DNA from: RDXT01 sp033762375
GTDB taxonomy: Bacteria > Bacteroidota > Bacteroidia > J057
Reading direction: 5' to 3'
DNA length: 64,000 nucleotides
Assembly (NCBI GenBank): GCA_033762375.1
Contig: JANRLQ010000026.1
Location: 588,625-652,624 of the forward strand
The notes beneath the pieces were generated by a model that saw nothing but the letters and a program-made list of their open reading frames with translations, did not search any database and was not told the DNA's origin. This document shows positions 25,696-35,190 of this stretch, piece after piece. The translations under genes and the position numbers were made by a program. Position 1 is the first letter of the stretch; every line of letters begins with the position of its first letter.

Positions 25696-27273
25696 ATGGC
25701 AGCGGTAAGACCAGATGAAGTCTCTGCAATCCTTCGTGAACAGCTCTCCGGCTTCAAAACGACGACAGAGTTGGAAGAGACGGGTACTGTCCTTCAGATC
25801 GGCGACGGTATTGCCCGTATTTATGGCCTGATGAAGGTACAGGCCGGCGAGCTGATTGAGTTTGAGACGGGCCTCAAAGGCATCGTGCTTAACCTGGAAG
25901 AAGACAACGTCGGTGCGGTACTTTTCGGTAACTCTGAGGGGATCAAAGAAGGTGACAATGTACGCCGTACAGGCCAGATCGCCTCACTGAACGTCGGCGA
26001 GGGTCTGCTGGGCCGGGTTATCAACCCACTCGGAGAGCCTATTGACGGCAAAGGCCCTATCACGGGTCCGCTCTACAGCTCTCCCTATGAGCGTAAAGCG
26101 CCCGGGGTTATCTTCCGCCAGCCGGTAAACGAGCCGCTCCAGACCGGTGTGAAAGCCATTGACTCCATGATCCCGATCGGCCGTGGCCAGCGGGAGCTGA
26201 TCATTGGTGACCGCTCTACAGGCAAGACGGCTATCATCATAGATACCATCATCAACCAGAAGGAGTTTTATGACCGCGGCGAGCCGGTATTTTGTATCTA
26301 CGTCGCCTGCGGCCAGAAGGCATCCACGGTAGCCCGTGTAGTCAAGGCCCTGGAAGACGCCGGTGCGATGGCGTATACCGTAGTAGTAGCTGCACCTGCT
26401 TCCTTCCCGGCTCCGATGATTTTCTTCGCTCCGTTTGCAGGGGCAGCCATCGGGGAGTTTTTCCGGGACACCGGACGTCCGGCGCTGGTGGCGTATGACG
26501 ACCTCTCCAAGCAGGCTGTGGCCTACCGTGAGGTGTCTCTCCTGCTCCGCCGTCCCCCAGGTCGTGAGGCATATCCCGGGGATATTTTCTATCTCCACTC
26601 CCGCCTGCTGGAGCGTGCTGCTAAAGTCATCAATGACGACAGCGTAGCTGCCAACATGAATGACCTGCCTGAGTCCTTCCGTTCAATGGTCAAAGGTGGT
26701 GGCTCACTCACCGCACTCCCGGTCATCGAGACCCAGGAAGGTGACGTGTCTGCGTATATCCCGACCAACGTAATCTCGATTACAGACGGTCAGATATTCC
26801 TGGAGACCAACCTCTTCAACGCAGGTATCCGTCCGGCTATCAACGTCGGTATCTCAGTATCCCGTGTGGGCGGAGCTGCCCAGATCAAGGGTATGAAAAA
26901 AGTGGCGGGTACGCTCAAGCTGTCCCTGGCCCAGTATCGCGAACTCGAAGCGTTTTCTCGTTTCGGATCAGACCTCGACCGCACTACCATGCGCCAGCTG
27001 GAGCGTGGCAAGCGCAACGTGGAGCTGCTCATCCAGAAGCAGTACAGCCCCGTGCCAGTTGAGCATCAGGTAGCGATGATTTTCTGCTCTTCAGAGGGAT
27101 TGCTTGATACCGTACCGGTGGATAAAATCAATGAGTTTGAGCAGTCGCTGATCCGTGAGCTGGAAATGAGCCACAAGGATACCCTGACAGCCATCCGCAA
27201 TAAGGACTGGTCTAATGCCATCACCGATGTGCTGCGGGCCGTAGCGACCGACGTAGCCAAGTCTTTTCAGTAA
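25696..27273 (+). CDS. atpA: AtpA, F1 subunit alpha
   Basis: 525 residues, normal. Alpha is the non-catalytic nucleotide-binding subunit of F1. The Walker A motif GDRSTGKTAI is near residues 170-179, and other family marks are IGRGQRELI, VVVAAPASFPAPM and SISVSRVGGAAQIKGMKKVAG. The N-terminal beta barrel begins LEETGTVLQIGDGIARIYGL. The gene follows atpH after a 61-base gap; a TATATTTA sequence in that gap is one base off the -7 consensus and may add a promoter. Confidence 0.98.
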   Translation: MAAVRPDEVSAILREQLSGFKTTTELEETGTVLQIGDGIARIYGLMKVQAGELIEFETGLKGIVLNLEEDNVGAVLFGNSEGIKEGDNVRRTGQIASLNVGEGLLGRVINPLGEPIDGKGPITGPLYSSPYERKAPGVIFRQPVNEPLQTGVKAIDSMIPIGRGQRELIIGDRSTGKTAIIIDTIINQKEFYDRGEPVFCIYVACGQKASTVARVVKALEDAGAMAYTVVVAAPASFPAPMIFFAPFAGAAIGEFFRDTGRPALVAYDDLSKQAVAYREVSLLLRRPPGREAYPGDIFYLHSRLLERAAKVINDDSVAANMNDLPESFRSMVKGGGSLTALPVIETQEGDVSAYIPTNVISITDGQIFLETNLFNAGIRPAINVGISVSRVGGAAQIKGMKKVAGTLKLSLAQYRELEAFSRFGSDLDRTTMRQLERGKRNVELLIQKQYSPVPVEHQVAMIFCSSEGLLDTVPVDKINEFEQSLIRELEMSHKDTLTAIRNKDWSNAITDVLRAVATDVAKSFQ

Positions 27274-27293
27274 TTCAGGAGGGAAACTGACCG

Positions 27294-28190
27294 ATGGCGA
27301 ATCTAAAAGAAATACGCGCCCGGATCAAATCGGTAAAAAGCACCCAGCAGGTAACCAAAGCCATGAAAATGGTGGCGGCAGCCAAGCTGCGCCGCGCACA
27401 GGAGCAGATCACCCAACTCCGTCCTTATGCAGCCAAGCTGCGTGAGATCATCGGTAACGTGGTGTCTGTACTGGACGCATCCGATATCCCCAGCGAACTG
27501 GCGGTCAAACGGGAAGTGAAACGTATCCTTGTGGTACTGATCACCTCCAACCGGGGACTGGCCGGGCCGTTTAATACCAACATCATCAAACAAGCCCAGC
27601 AGATGCTGGCCCAGGACCACGCCGCAGAGATGCAGGAAGGACGGGTCGAGTTTATATGCGTGGGTCGTAAGGGCTTTGACTTTTTCCGTAAACGCGGGAT
27701 GCCTGTCAACGGCCAGAACTACGATGTTTTTAATCGTCTCTCCTTTGAGCGGGTGAATGAGGTTACAGACCTGATATTCACCAAGTTTCTCTCCGGAGAA
27801 GTAGATAAGGTTTATCTGGTCTACAATGAGTTTAAAAACGTCATGACCCAGGTACGCCAGGTGGAGACCCTGCTGCCGCTCTCAGTAGCAGATATACAGG
27901 ACACCTCCGCTGCCACCCGTCGTCAGGGCGACTATATCTTTGAGCCGGGCAAGGAAGCCATACTCACCGATCTGATCCCCAAGGCACTGCGCCTTCAGGT
28001 CTATCGGGCTGTACTTGACTCCAATGCGGCCGAACACGGTGCCCGGATGGTGGCGATGGACGCCGCCAGCAACAACGCCGAAGAACTCCTCAAAGTCCTC
28101 CGGCTGAGTTATAACAAGGCGCGTCAGGCCTCCATTACCAAGGAAATCCTCGAAATCTCTGCGGGTGCCAACGCCCTGGCGGCAGGCTGA
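27294..28190 (+). CDS. atpG: AtpG, F1 subunit gamma
   Basis: 298 residues, normal. Gamma is the rotating central shaft. The N-terminal coiled coil opens LKEIRARIKSVKSTQQVTKAMKMVAAAKLRRA (seen as RARIKSVKSTQQVTKAMKMV), and the C-terminal helix has ASNNAEELLKVLRLSYNKARQASITKEI (DAASNNAEELL then NKARQASITKEI). It is the last gene of the cluster; subunits beta (atpD) and epsilon (atpC) are absent here, a split often seen in Bacteroidota. A terminator-like hairpin follows. Confidence 0.97.
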   Translation: MANLKEIRARIKSVKSTQQVTKAMKMVAAAKLRRAQEQITQLRPYAAKLREIIGNVVSVLDASDIPSELAVKREVKRILVVLITSNRGLAGPFNTNIIKQAQQMLAQDHAAEMQEGRVEFICVGRKGFDFFRKRGMPVNGQNYDVFNRLSFERVNEVTDLIFTKFLSGEVDKVYLVYNEFKNVMTQVRQVETLLPLSVADIQDTSAATRRQGDYIFEPGKEAILTDLIPKALRLQVYRAVLDSNAAEHGARMVAMDAASNNAEELLKVLRLSYNKARQASITKEILEISAGANALAAG

Positions 28191-28211
28191 TCCCGGCATT
28201 CAAGTGTATCA

Positions 28212-28240
28212 AAGAGCGGTCCTCACAAGGGGCCGCTCTT
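28212..28240 (+). terminator. Terminator after atpG
   Basis: Arms 28212-28222 and 28230-28240 pair over 11 bases with one G-T wobble around a 7-base loop. There is no T-run beyond the arm itself. It closes the ATP synthase transcript. Confidence 0.65.
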
Positions 28241-28523
28241 CCTGTTATGGCAGGAGATTTCTGCCAAAAGTTTCATATTTGGCGATACCTTTATATATTG
28301 GACGTGGAACGATGGTACCCTGGTTCTCTCTGCCATTTTGAGGCGGTGGTTCCGGTGCCAGACTTGGATGTGAACCCACTGCGCCTCAGCGATATATATC
28401 CCTTCAACAGGGACTTTTTCATACATCTGCTGTGAGTATCTCTTCGCATAGAGTCTCACGCGCTGCTCCCATCCATGTCCGGCATGTGCCAGAGGACGTA
28501 CCTTTTTATATACGACACTCGAC
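28241..28523 (+). other. Gene-free stretch upstream of ricT
   Basis: About 280 bases with no convincing gene. On the plus strand a -33-like TTTC at 28271-28274 is followed after 19 bases by TATATTGG (28294-28301, one base off TAnnTTTG), a candidate ricT promoter giving a leader of about 215 bases. On the minus strand an unsupported open frame of about 100 codons starts at 28525, sharing the CATG of the ricT start. Confidence 0.35.
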
Positions 28524-30107
28524 ATGGGATGTGGATCATGCGGCTCCGGCGGATGTAAGTCCGGCGGATGTGGCAAAAGCGGCGGATGCGCCACAGGTGG
28601 CTGCAATAAGCTGAATACATACGACTGGCTGGGAAATATGCAGGGCCCGGACAAGCTGGAAGTGGACAATATTTATGAAATCCGCTTCAAAAACACCCGG
28701 AAGGGCTTCTTCCGGAATGTCAATGGCCTGCGTCTGTACACAGGTGACGCGGTCGCAGTAGAAAGCGACCGGGGATTTGATGTTGGATTTATTTCGCTCG
28801 GCGGTATCCTGGCAGAGCTTCAGATGCGGCGCAAGGATGTCAAGCAAAATGAAAAAGATATCCTTCGCATTTACCGCAAGGCCAATGAAAATGACCTGGA
28901 ATCCCTGCGTACGGCCCGGGCCCGCGAGCAGGAGACCCTCGTACGCACCCGCGAGCTGATCCAGGAGCAAAAGCTGGAAATGAAACTCAGTGATATTGAG
29001 TTTCAGGGGGACAATACCAAGGCCATTTTTTACTACATAGCCGATCACCGGGTAGACTTTCGTGAACTGATCAAGGTGCTGGCCCGTGAGTTTAAGGTGC
29101 GGGTGGAGATGCGTCAGATCGGGCTGCGCCATGAAGCAGGTCTGCTGGGCGGGATCGGGGCCTGTGGCCGTGAGTTGTGCTGCTCTACCTGGCTGAGTGA
29201 GTTTAAAACTGTCAGCACCTCCGCCGCCAGATACCAGAATCTCTCCCTGAATCCCATGAAAATATCGGGACTCTGCGGACGCCTGAAGTGTTGCCTGAAT
29301 TATGAGCTGGATGCCTATCTGGAGGCTTTACAGGATTTTCCGGACATTAATAGCATCGAAACAAGCAAAGGAAGGGCATTTCTCCAGAAAACGGATATTT
29401 TCAAAGGGAAAATGTGGTTTAGTTATCCCAATGAAAATACCTGGTATCCGCTTGATACGGACATGGTCAAGCAGTTTGTGACGCTCAATAAACGAGGGGA
29501 AAAACCTGATCTTCAGGTAGCCGGAGCTGTGATGAACACAGAGGGTTTTGCCCGTGGAGAGGCTGCCGAGATTGAGTTGGACTTTGTGGACGTGGTGGGG
29601 ACCGAGTTGCCGGAAGAGAAGGCACGAAAGTCCGGTAACAAAAAGAAAAAATCAGGCAAACGCCAGCCTGAGGCACGTACCGGCAGTGAAAATCCCGAAA
29701 ACCGACAGGGACAGCCGCCGCAGCAGCGGCAGCGAAACAGGGGCGACCAGCAGGGCAACCCCCGTCCACCCGCTCCTCAGGGCCGCAACCAACCCCGCCA
29801 GCAGCGCCCTCCCCGGCCACAAACGCCACAGGGAGAACAGCAGGGAGAGGTGCGTCCGACAGATCAGCCCCCACAGACACCACGGCCACCCCGGCAGGAT
29901 CAGCAGCGCCAACGGCCCCCACAGGGTCAGCAGCAGCGCCCGCCGCAGGGACAACAACAGCGTCCGCAGCAGCCCCGGCCGGAAGGTCAGGGACAGGAAG
30001 GGGGCGGCAATCAGCGTTCCCGCAAGAAAAAAAATAATAAACGCCGCCGCCCCGGACCTAATCCCAACGGCGGGCCGTCACCTGCACCCAAACCGCCAGC
30101 CGAATGA
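28524..30107 (+). CDS. ricT: RicT, PSP1-domain protein with long disordered tail
   Basis: 527 residues; a PSP1 protein normally ends near 300-450. PSP1/RicT acts with partner Ric proteins in an iron-sulfur-containing complex that affects RNA processing in Bacillus; the role in Bacteroidota is not settled. The N-terminus is a Gly/Cys-rich string (MGCGSCGSGGCKSGG) with many Cys. The PSP1 core (about 35-300) has VAVESDRGFDVGFI, GIGACGRELCCSTW and GLCGRLKCCLNYE, the conserved cysteine sets. From about residue 375 to the end runs a Gln/Pro/Arg/Gly-rich tail with repeated RPPQGQQQ units and a basic KKKNNKRRR stretch, likely disordered and RNA-binding. It overlaps gldH by four bases, the common ricT-gldH pairing. 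Confidence 0.93.
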   Translation: MGCGSCGSGGCKSGGCGKSGGCATGGCNKLNTYDWLGNMQGPDKLEVDNIYEIRFKNTRKGFFRNVNGLRLYTGDAVAVESDRGFDVGFISLGGILAELQMRRKDVKQNEKDILRIYRKANENDLESLRTARAREQETLVRTRELIQEQKLEMKLSDIEFQGDNTKAIFYYIADHRVDFRELIKVLAREFKVRVEMRQIGLRHEAGLLGGIGACGRELCCSTWLSEFKTVSTSAARYQNLSLNPMKISGLCGRLKCCLNYELDAYLEALQDFPDINSIETSKGRAFLQKTDIFKGKMWFSYPNENTWYPLDTDMVKQFVTLNKRGEKPDLQVAGAVMNTEGFARGEAAEIELDFVDVVGTELPEEKARKSGNKKKKSGKRQPEARTGSENPENRQGQPPQQRQRNRGDQQGNPRPPAPQGRNQPRQQRPPRPQTPQGEQQGEVRPTDQPPQTPRPPRQDQQRQRPPQGQQQRPPQGQQQRPQQPRPEGQGQEGGGNQRSRKKKNNKRRRPGPNPNGGPSPAPKPPAE

Positions 30108-30550
30108 GATTAACCTTGTTGTGGGGTAGCATACTGCTACTCGTCTCTGCTTGTCAGCAGCGGGAGTGGACCACCCGTCAGACCTTTGATGACGGGTGCT
30201 GGTACGAAACCGATACGATGCGCACCACCTGGGTCAATGCTGCACCGGGCAACTGCCAGGTTCGCACCGGACTGACCCTGGGGCAGGACTATCTGTACCA
30301 GAATATCTGGCTGAAGCTGATCCTGATTTCTCCTGCCGGGCAGGTACAGGACACCCTGATCGGGATGACGGTACTGGATCCGGCCGGCAACTGGCTGCTA
30401 CCACGCAGCTTGGGTGGTACCTACACAGCATCATGGGTGCCCGTCAGCCTGCCCCTGACAGAGACAGGCACCTATCAGGTCAGGCTCACGCAGTACATGC
30501 GCGACAGCAGCCTGTGCGAGGTTGTGGAGGCCGGGCTTCAGATTCAATAA
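30104..30550 (+). CDS. gldH: GldH, gliding motility lipoprotein
   Basis: 148 residues. GldH is an outer-membrane lipoprotein required for gliding in Flavobacterium and linked there to the type IX machinery; in non-gliding relatives its role is less clear. The lipobox is LLVSAC with the lipidated Cys at residue 17. The family pattern is visible: an initial F-D-D segment, then YQNIWLKLILIS near residue 65, DPAGNWL near 91, and GTYQVRLTQYMRDSSLCEV near 124-142, all in the usual order. The ATG overlaps the ricT stop by four bases. It converges with murF (4-base gap between stops). Confidence 0.85.
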   Translation: MRLTLLWGSILLLVSACQQREWTTRQTFDDGCWYETDTMRTTWVNAAPGNCQVRTGLTLGQDYLYQNIWLKLILISPAGQVQDTLIGMTVLDPAGNWLLPRSLGGTYTASWVPVSLPLTETGTYQVRLTQYMRDSSLCEVVEAGLQIQ

Positions 30551-30554
30551 CGGG

Positions 30555-31865
30555 TCAGATCTGATCCAGAACCCGCTCCAGGGCCATGCCTCGGGAGCCT
30601 TTGATCAGGATCATATCAGCGTCTGACAGGAGTACCGCGATCTCGCTGCGGAGGGTGGAAGCATCTGCATACCAGCGGGCCGGACCCTGGAGTGCGGAAG
30701 TCATGTGCTGCATCAATGGCCCCACGCCGATCGTCAGGAGGGGAGAAAACTGATTGATAAACAGGCCCATCTCCCGGTGTACCTGCTCAGCTTGTATGCC
30801 CATCTCCAGCATATCGCCCAGGATCAGTACGGTCCTGCTGCCTGGATTCATCTCAAACACATTGCGGATAGAGGCTTGCATCGAGGAGGGATTGGCATTG
30901 TAGGCATCCATCCAGATCGTGCGGGTGCCGCGCCGGATCACCTGGCTCCGGTTGTTGGCAGGGACATACTGATAGATACCCGCTTTCAGGCCCGCTACAG
31001 AAATCCCGAATGTATGCCCGATGGCTACGGCGGCTAATATATTGTGGCTGTTGTAGATACCACTCAGTTGAGACTCAAATCGCTCGGGGCCCTCCCAGTT
31101 GCGGTGGTATATATCCAGGGTCATACCCTCCAGGCTATTATGTATGACCTCGCAGCGCCAGTCTGCCTCATGGGTACCAAAGGTGATCTGGTGCGGGTAC
31201 GGTGCTGCTGCCAGCACTACATTGGGGTCAGCAGCATTGACAAATATGCCAGTGCCGTGAGTACCCACAAAGTCAAATAAAGCCCCTTTGGTGACACGTA
31301 CCCCGTCGAGGCCTCCTAGTTTTTCGATATGGGCATACCCTACATTGGTGATGAGTCCATGGGTCGGCTCGGCAATGGATACCAGCTCGGCAATGTCGCC
31401 GGGCTGGTTGGCCCCCATCTCGATAATGGCGATCTCCGTATCGGCAGGCATCCCCAGCAGGGTTAGCGGTACCCCGATATGGTTGTTGAGATTGCCCCGG
31501 GTGGCATAAGCCTTTGTTTCAGTGCTCAGGACAGAAAAAATCAACTCTTTGGAGGTGGTTTTGCCATTGCTGCCTGTGATACCGATCACCGGTATGTCAA
31601 ACTCCCGGCGACGGCTGCGCGCCAGTGCCTGCAATGCCTGAAGGGTATCAGGCACCCAGTAATACCGTCTGTCCTGATGATCCCGTAAGGCCGGATCGTC
31701 CACGATGGCAGCGGCAGCGCCCTGTGCCAGGGCTTGCGCCGCAAAGGCATTCCCATCAAAATTCCCGCCTCGCAGCGCAATATAGAGGTCGCCGGGCTTG
31801 AGGGTGCGGGTGTCAGTCGAGACAGCCGGATGCTGATGGAAGAGTTGAAGGAGGACGTCTTGCAT
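30555..31865 (-). CDS. murF: MurF, UDP-MurNAc-tripeptide D-Ala-D-Ala ligase
   Basis: 436 residues from the ATG at 31865; the longer frame to 31964 would cross the promoter. MurF adds the D-Ala-D-Ala dipeptide, finishing the cytoplasmic peptidoglycan precursor. The N-terminal substrate domain shows VSTDTRTLKPGDLYIALRG. The central domain has the ATP loop GITGSNGKTTSKE at residues 95-107, EMGANQPGDIAELV near 155, and NVGYAHIEKLGG. The C-terminal domain has DAYNANPSSMQASI and ILGDMLEMG, both hallmarks of MurF rather than other Mur ligases, and ends in ILIKGSRGMALER. The promoter is at 31885. Confidence 0.96.
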   Translation of the reverse strand: MQDVLLQLFHQHPAVSTDTRTLKPGDLYIALRGGNFDGNAFAAQALAQGAAAAIVDDPALRDHQDRRYYWVPDTLQALQALARSRRREFDIPVIGITGSNGKTTSKELIFSVLSTETKAYATRGNLNNHIGVPLTLLGMPADTEIAIIEMGANQPGDIAELVSIAEPTHGLITNVGYAHIEKLGGLDGVRVTKGALFDFVGTHGTGIFVNAADPNVVLAAAPYPHQITFGTHEADWRCEVIHNSLEGMTLDIYHRNWEGPERFESQLSGIYNSHNILAAVAIGHTFGISVAGLKAGIYQYVPANNRSQVIRRGTRTIWMDAYNANPSSMQASIRNVFEMNPGSRTVLILGDMLEMGIQAEQVHREMGLFINQFSPLLTIGVGPLMQHMTSALQGPARWYADASTLRSEIAVLLSDADMILIKGSRGMALERVLDQI

Positions 31866-31884
31866 GCACAACCAGAATTTGAGA

Positions 31885-31892
31885 CAAAAGTA
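31885..31892 (-). promoter_or_regulatory. -7 box of murF
   Basis: TACTTTTG, an exact TAnnTTTG, lies 20 bases before the murF ATG on the minus strand. It supports the ATG at 31865 over the longer frame. Confidence 0.5.
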
Positions 31893-32002
31893 CCACAAAA
31901 AATGTACCTGAGACAGGGCGTAAAATCTGACCGTAAATGTATTATCTTCATCCTGAGAACGCACAATCTATTGTAGTTTCACCCTAAACATAAATTCGTA
32001 TC

Positions 32003-34270
32003 ATGAGACATATTCATTTAGTGGTATGCCTGGCGCTACTCCTGCTCACCCATAGGCTGATAGGGCAGGACTGGCGGTTGAGCAATAGCATTCCTGTTTT
32101 TGGATCTAATGGTACTCAACTGCCTTTTGCGTGGAGCGGAGGGATGAATACCCCACAGTTTTCATCCACGGATATGAACCTGGACGGGATAGACGATCTG
32201 GTTATATTTGAGCGGGAAGGAGCCCTTTTCAGGGTTTTTCTGGGGAAAGGCATACCAGGTCAGACAGCATATTATTATTCACCCCGGCATGTCTCCAATT
32301 TTGACAGCTGTGATTGTATCCAGTGGGCACTGATGCGGGATTATAACTGTGATGGGATCAAGGATATTTTTTGCGGGCAGGGCAGCGGTCAGAATTTTCG
32401 GGTGTATGAGGGTGTCGTGTATGGAGGGGACTCAGTGGGGTTTGAGCTGCGATATAATCCGATCCAGACCCAGGCGTCTTCCCTGCTCAACCTGTATCAG
32501 ACCCTGACGGATATTCCTGCTATTGAAGACGTGGATTATGACGGAGACCTGGACATTGTGGCCAGCCAGGCAGGTTTTAATAGTTTTGCGCTGCACCGTA
32601 ACTACTCGATGGAGTACCAGGGCAACTGCGACAGCCTCATCTACGTGCGGGAGACCGGGTGCTGGGGACACTTTTTTGAAAACAGCACCACCAATACTTT
32701 GTACGTAGCAGATACCGTATTCTGCCGGCGCAGCGACGGGTCAGAACCTCCTGTATCCCGGCATGAAGGCTCCAGTCTCCTGGTGCTCGACACCAATGCC
32801 GACTCGCTGGTGGACATCCTCCTGGGCGATGTGTCCTACCGGACAGCCGTCATGGCCTACAACCACGGCACCATAGGGCATGCCTTTATGGACTCGGTAG
32901 AGGTATTGTACCCCCAGCTTGACTCCTCGATCAATGTGATCCTGTTTCCGGCATTTTATTATGAAGACGTCAACTATGACAAAGTAAAGGACCTGATCGT
33001 AGCACCCAATATTTTTTCGGGGGCAGAAAACATCAACCAGGTCGTCTGGTATGAAAACCTGGGCCAGGACAATATGGTGGATTTTTCGTTTCGGGACCGG
33101 ACCTTACTGGCCCCGGAGCAGATAGATGCAGGGGTGTTTTCTTCACCTTTGTTTTTTGACTACAATGGTGACGGGCTTCAGGACCTGGTAGTGGTAGCCA
33201 GCAATACCAACTATATCACCGCCGATACGGTCCTGGGCGGTACGATCGAGAGCCACCTGTACAAAAACACAGGTACCGCTTCGTCACCGGCTTTTACCCT
33301 TATCACCCGCAATTATCTGAATCTGTTTCAGTTAGCACCCGGTATTCAGGGGCTTACACCTGCATTGGGAGATATTGACGGGGATGGAGACCAGGACATG
33401 ATGGTCGGCAATAACCTGGGTACCCTGTACCTGCTTCAGAATGTAGCCCCGGCAGGCCAGCCGGCGAGTTTTATGCCCGTCGTCACCAATCCTGTCAAGG
33501 ATCAGAATCAAATACTCATAGATGCGGGCTCTCAGAGCGCACCAGAGCTGTACGATATTGACCAGGATGGAGACCTGGACTTATTTATTGGCAATCAGGC
33601 GGGACGTATTCAGTATTACCAAAATACAGGCACCGCGCAGCAGGCTGCATTCACCCTGGTGACGACTACCTGGGGTGATATCAAACTTTCAGATCAGTAC
33701 AACTCCCTATTTAGTGGCAACGCCCGTCCCCGGTTTATTGACTACGATGACGACGGAGTGGTGGAACTGGCAGCAGGCGAGGTAACGGGCGTGGTTGAGA
33801 TATACGAAAATATATCTCAGGCCGCCAGCGGTCCCCTGGTCAAGGCTGGGGACTTATTTGGGTACGACTTCGGTGCATATGCGAGTGCAGCAGCAGCCAA
33901 GCTGGACAACACAGGCAAATACACCTGGGCCATCGGCAACTCTATGGGTGGGGTGATGTTGTATCGCTGGGAAGTGGCAGATACGTTTCTGGCGACGGAC
34001 GCCGACGCACCCCTGGCGCGTGATACGGGTATTCGCCTCTATCCTAACCCCTCAGCGGGTATGTTTACCCTTGACCTTGAGCCGGATTGGTTCCGCAAGG
34101 GGCCTGTTTATCTGACAGTTATGGACATCACAGGGCGGCATATCTGGACCGGTCAGGCTGATGGCGTACGGAGTTCACTCGACCTCAGCGGGCAACCCTC
34201 CGGGATATACCTGCTGCGGATACAGGGCGGGGACCTGCTGCAAACCCTTCAGGTCCAGGTAGTCCGCTAG
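32003..34270 (+). CDS. Secreted FG-GAP/VCBS-type propeller protein with type IX sorting domain
   Basis: 755 residues. A signal peptide (RHIHLVVCLALLLLTHRLIGQ) precedes a seven-bladed-propeller body with integrin-type FG-GAP calcium loops. Calcium-loop motifs occur at regular spacing: DMNLDGIDDL, DYNCDGIKDI, DVDYDGDLDI, DTNADSLVDI, DVNYDKVKDL, DYNGDGLQDL, DIDGDGDQDM, DIDQDGDLDL and DYDDDGVVEL. The C-terminal 80 residues form a type A sorting domain, with IRLYPNPSAGMFTLDL, then YLTVMDITGRHIW and LSGQPSGIYLLRI. So it is expected to be exported by the type IX system and to end up on the surface or released. The natural ligand cannot be read from the sequence; such proteins often act in adhesion or as carriers. 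Confidence 0.9.
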   Translation: MRHIHLVVCLALLLLTHRLIGQDWRLSNSIPVFGSNGTQLPFAWSGGMNTPQFSSTDMNLDGIDDLVIFEREGALFRVFLGKGIPGQTAYYYSPRHVSNFDSCDCIQWALMRDYNCDGIKDIFCGQGSGQNFRVYEGVVYGGDSVGFELRYNPIQTQASSLLNLYQTLTDIPAIEDVDYDGDLDIVASQAGFNSFALHRNYSMEYQGNCDSLIYVRETGCWGHFFENSTTNTLYVADTVFCRRSDGSEPPVSRHEGSSLLVLDTNADSLVDILLGDVSYRTAVMAYNHGTIGHAFMDSVEVLYPQLDSSINVILFPAFYYEDVNYDKVKDLIVAPNIFSGAENINQVVWYENLGQDNMVDFSFRDRTLLAPEQIDAGVFSSPLFFDYNGDGLQDLVVVASNTNYITADTVLGGTIESHLYKNTGTASSPAFTLITRNYLNLFQLAPGIQGLTPALGDIDGDGDQDMMVGNNLGTLYLLQNVAPAGQPASFMPVVTNPVKDQNQILIDAGSQSAPELYDIDQDGDLDLFIGNQAGRIQYYQNTGTAQQAAFTLVTTTWGDIKLSDQYNSLFSGNARPRFIDYDDDGVVELAAGEVTGVVEIYENISQAASGPLVKAGDLFGYDFGAYASAAAAKLDNTGKYTWAIGNSMGGVMLYRWEVADTFLATDADAPLARDTGIRLYPNPSAGMFTLDLEPDWFRKGPVYLTVMDITGRHIWTGQADGVRSSLDLSGQPSGIYLLRIQGGDLLQTLQVQVVR

Positions 34271-34299
34271 GACATTAGGACAGGCAAAATGGTAGAACA

Positions 34300-35187
34300 A
34301 TGATTCATACGCTCGATCTTCATTTTCAGATTCCACATGCGGTAGCTGCTTTTGTCGTGGAGACAAGTGCCGGCCCCGTCCTGGTAGAGACAGGACCCTA
34401 CTCGACCTATCCGCATCTGGTCCAGGGACTGAAGGCACTGGGATATGTACCCGGCGATATCCGGCATGTATTGCTCTCACATATCCACTTTGATCACGCC
34501 GGGGCCGCCTGGGCCCTGGCAGCGGCAGGTGCCACGATTTATGTACACCCGGCAGGATACAAACACCTGCTGGATCCTGCCCGGCTGTATGGTTCTGCCC
34601 AGCGTATCTATGGGGACATGATGGAGACTTTGTGGGGAGCCATGAAGCCTATTCCCGCCGACCAACTGGTAGCACCGGAGCACGGGGAGACCTTCTACAT
34701 AGGGGATACGACCTTCACGGCCTGGTACACGCCCGGTCATGCAGTGCATCATATTGCCTGGCAGACGGACGATACCTTGTTTACCGGAGATGTAGGCGGG
34801 TGTAAGATCATGGACGGCCCTGTGGTGCCACCTTGCCCGCCGCCGGATATAGATATCGAGGCCTGGGTCTCTTCCCTGCACCTGATGCGGGAGTTGGCAC
34901 CAGCCCGGTTGTACCTGACGCACTTTGGAGAAATCACTACCCCGGAGCCACACCTGACAGCCCTGGAGACACGCCTGCTCGACTGGGCTGCCTGGATGAA
35001 ACCCTGGTTTGAGGCAGGTACACCTGCGCAGGAGATTATCCCGGTATTCCAGCAGTATGTGTATGCGCAACTCCAGGCATCAGGTGTCGCAGCAGACGAT
35101 CTGGCAGCCTATGAGGCCGCCAATCCTGCCTTTATGAGTGTGGCCGGGCTGCTCCGGTACTGGCAGAAAAAAACAGCGGCGGAATAA
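34300..35187 (+). CDS. MBL-fold metallo-hydrolase
   Basis: 295 residues. The metallo-beta-lactamase fold is clear: HIHFDHAG near residue 62 (the HxHxDH set), GHAVHH near 146, and GDVGG with its Asp near 165, plus a later His in THFGEI. The family covers hydrolases such as glyoxalase-II-like, lactonase and RNase-like enzymes; the substrate here cannot be told. No signal peptide is seen, so it is likely cytoplasmic. It is a single gene, 29 bases after the FG-GAP gene and convergent with the response-regulator gene. Confidence 0.88.
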   Translation: MIHTLDLHFQIPHAVAAFVVETSAGPVLVETGPYSTYPHLVQGLKALGYVPGDIRHVLLSHIHFDHAGAAWALAAAGATIYVHPAGYKHLLDPARLYGSAQRIYGDMMETLWGAMKPIPADQLVAPEHGETFYIGDTTFTAWYTPGHAVHHIAWQTDDTLFTGDVGGCKIMDGPVVPPCPPPDIDIEAWVSSLHLMRELAPARLYLTHFGEITTPEPHLTALETRLLDWAAWMKPWFEAGTPAQEIIPVFQQYVYAQLQASGVAADDLAAYEAANPAFMSVAGLLRYWQKKTAAE

Positions 35188-35190
35188 TCC

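Noticed and set aside
28223..28669. Minus-strand frame of about 148 codons overlapping the ricT start
   Set aside because: It lacks a family match, and its first third is antisense to the Cys-rich start of ricT; kept only as a note on the gene-free stretch.
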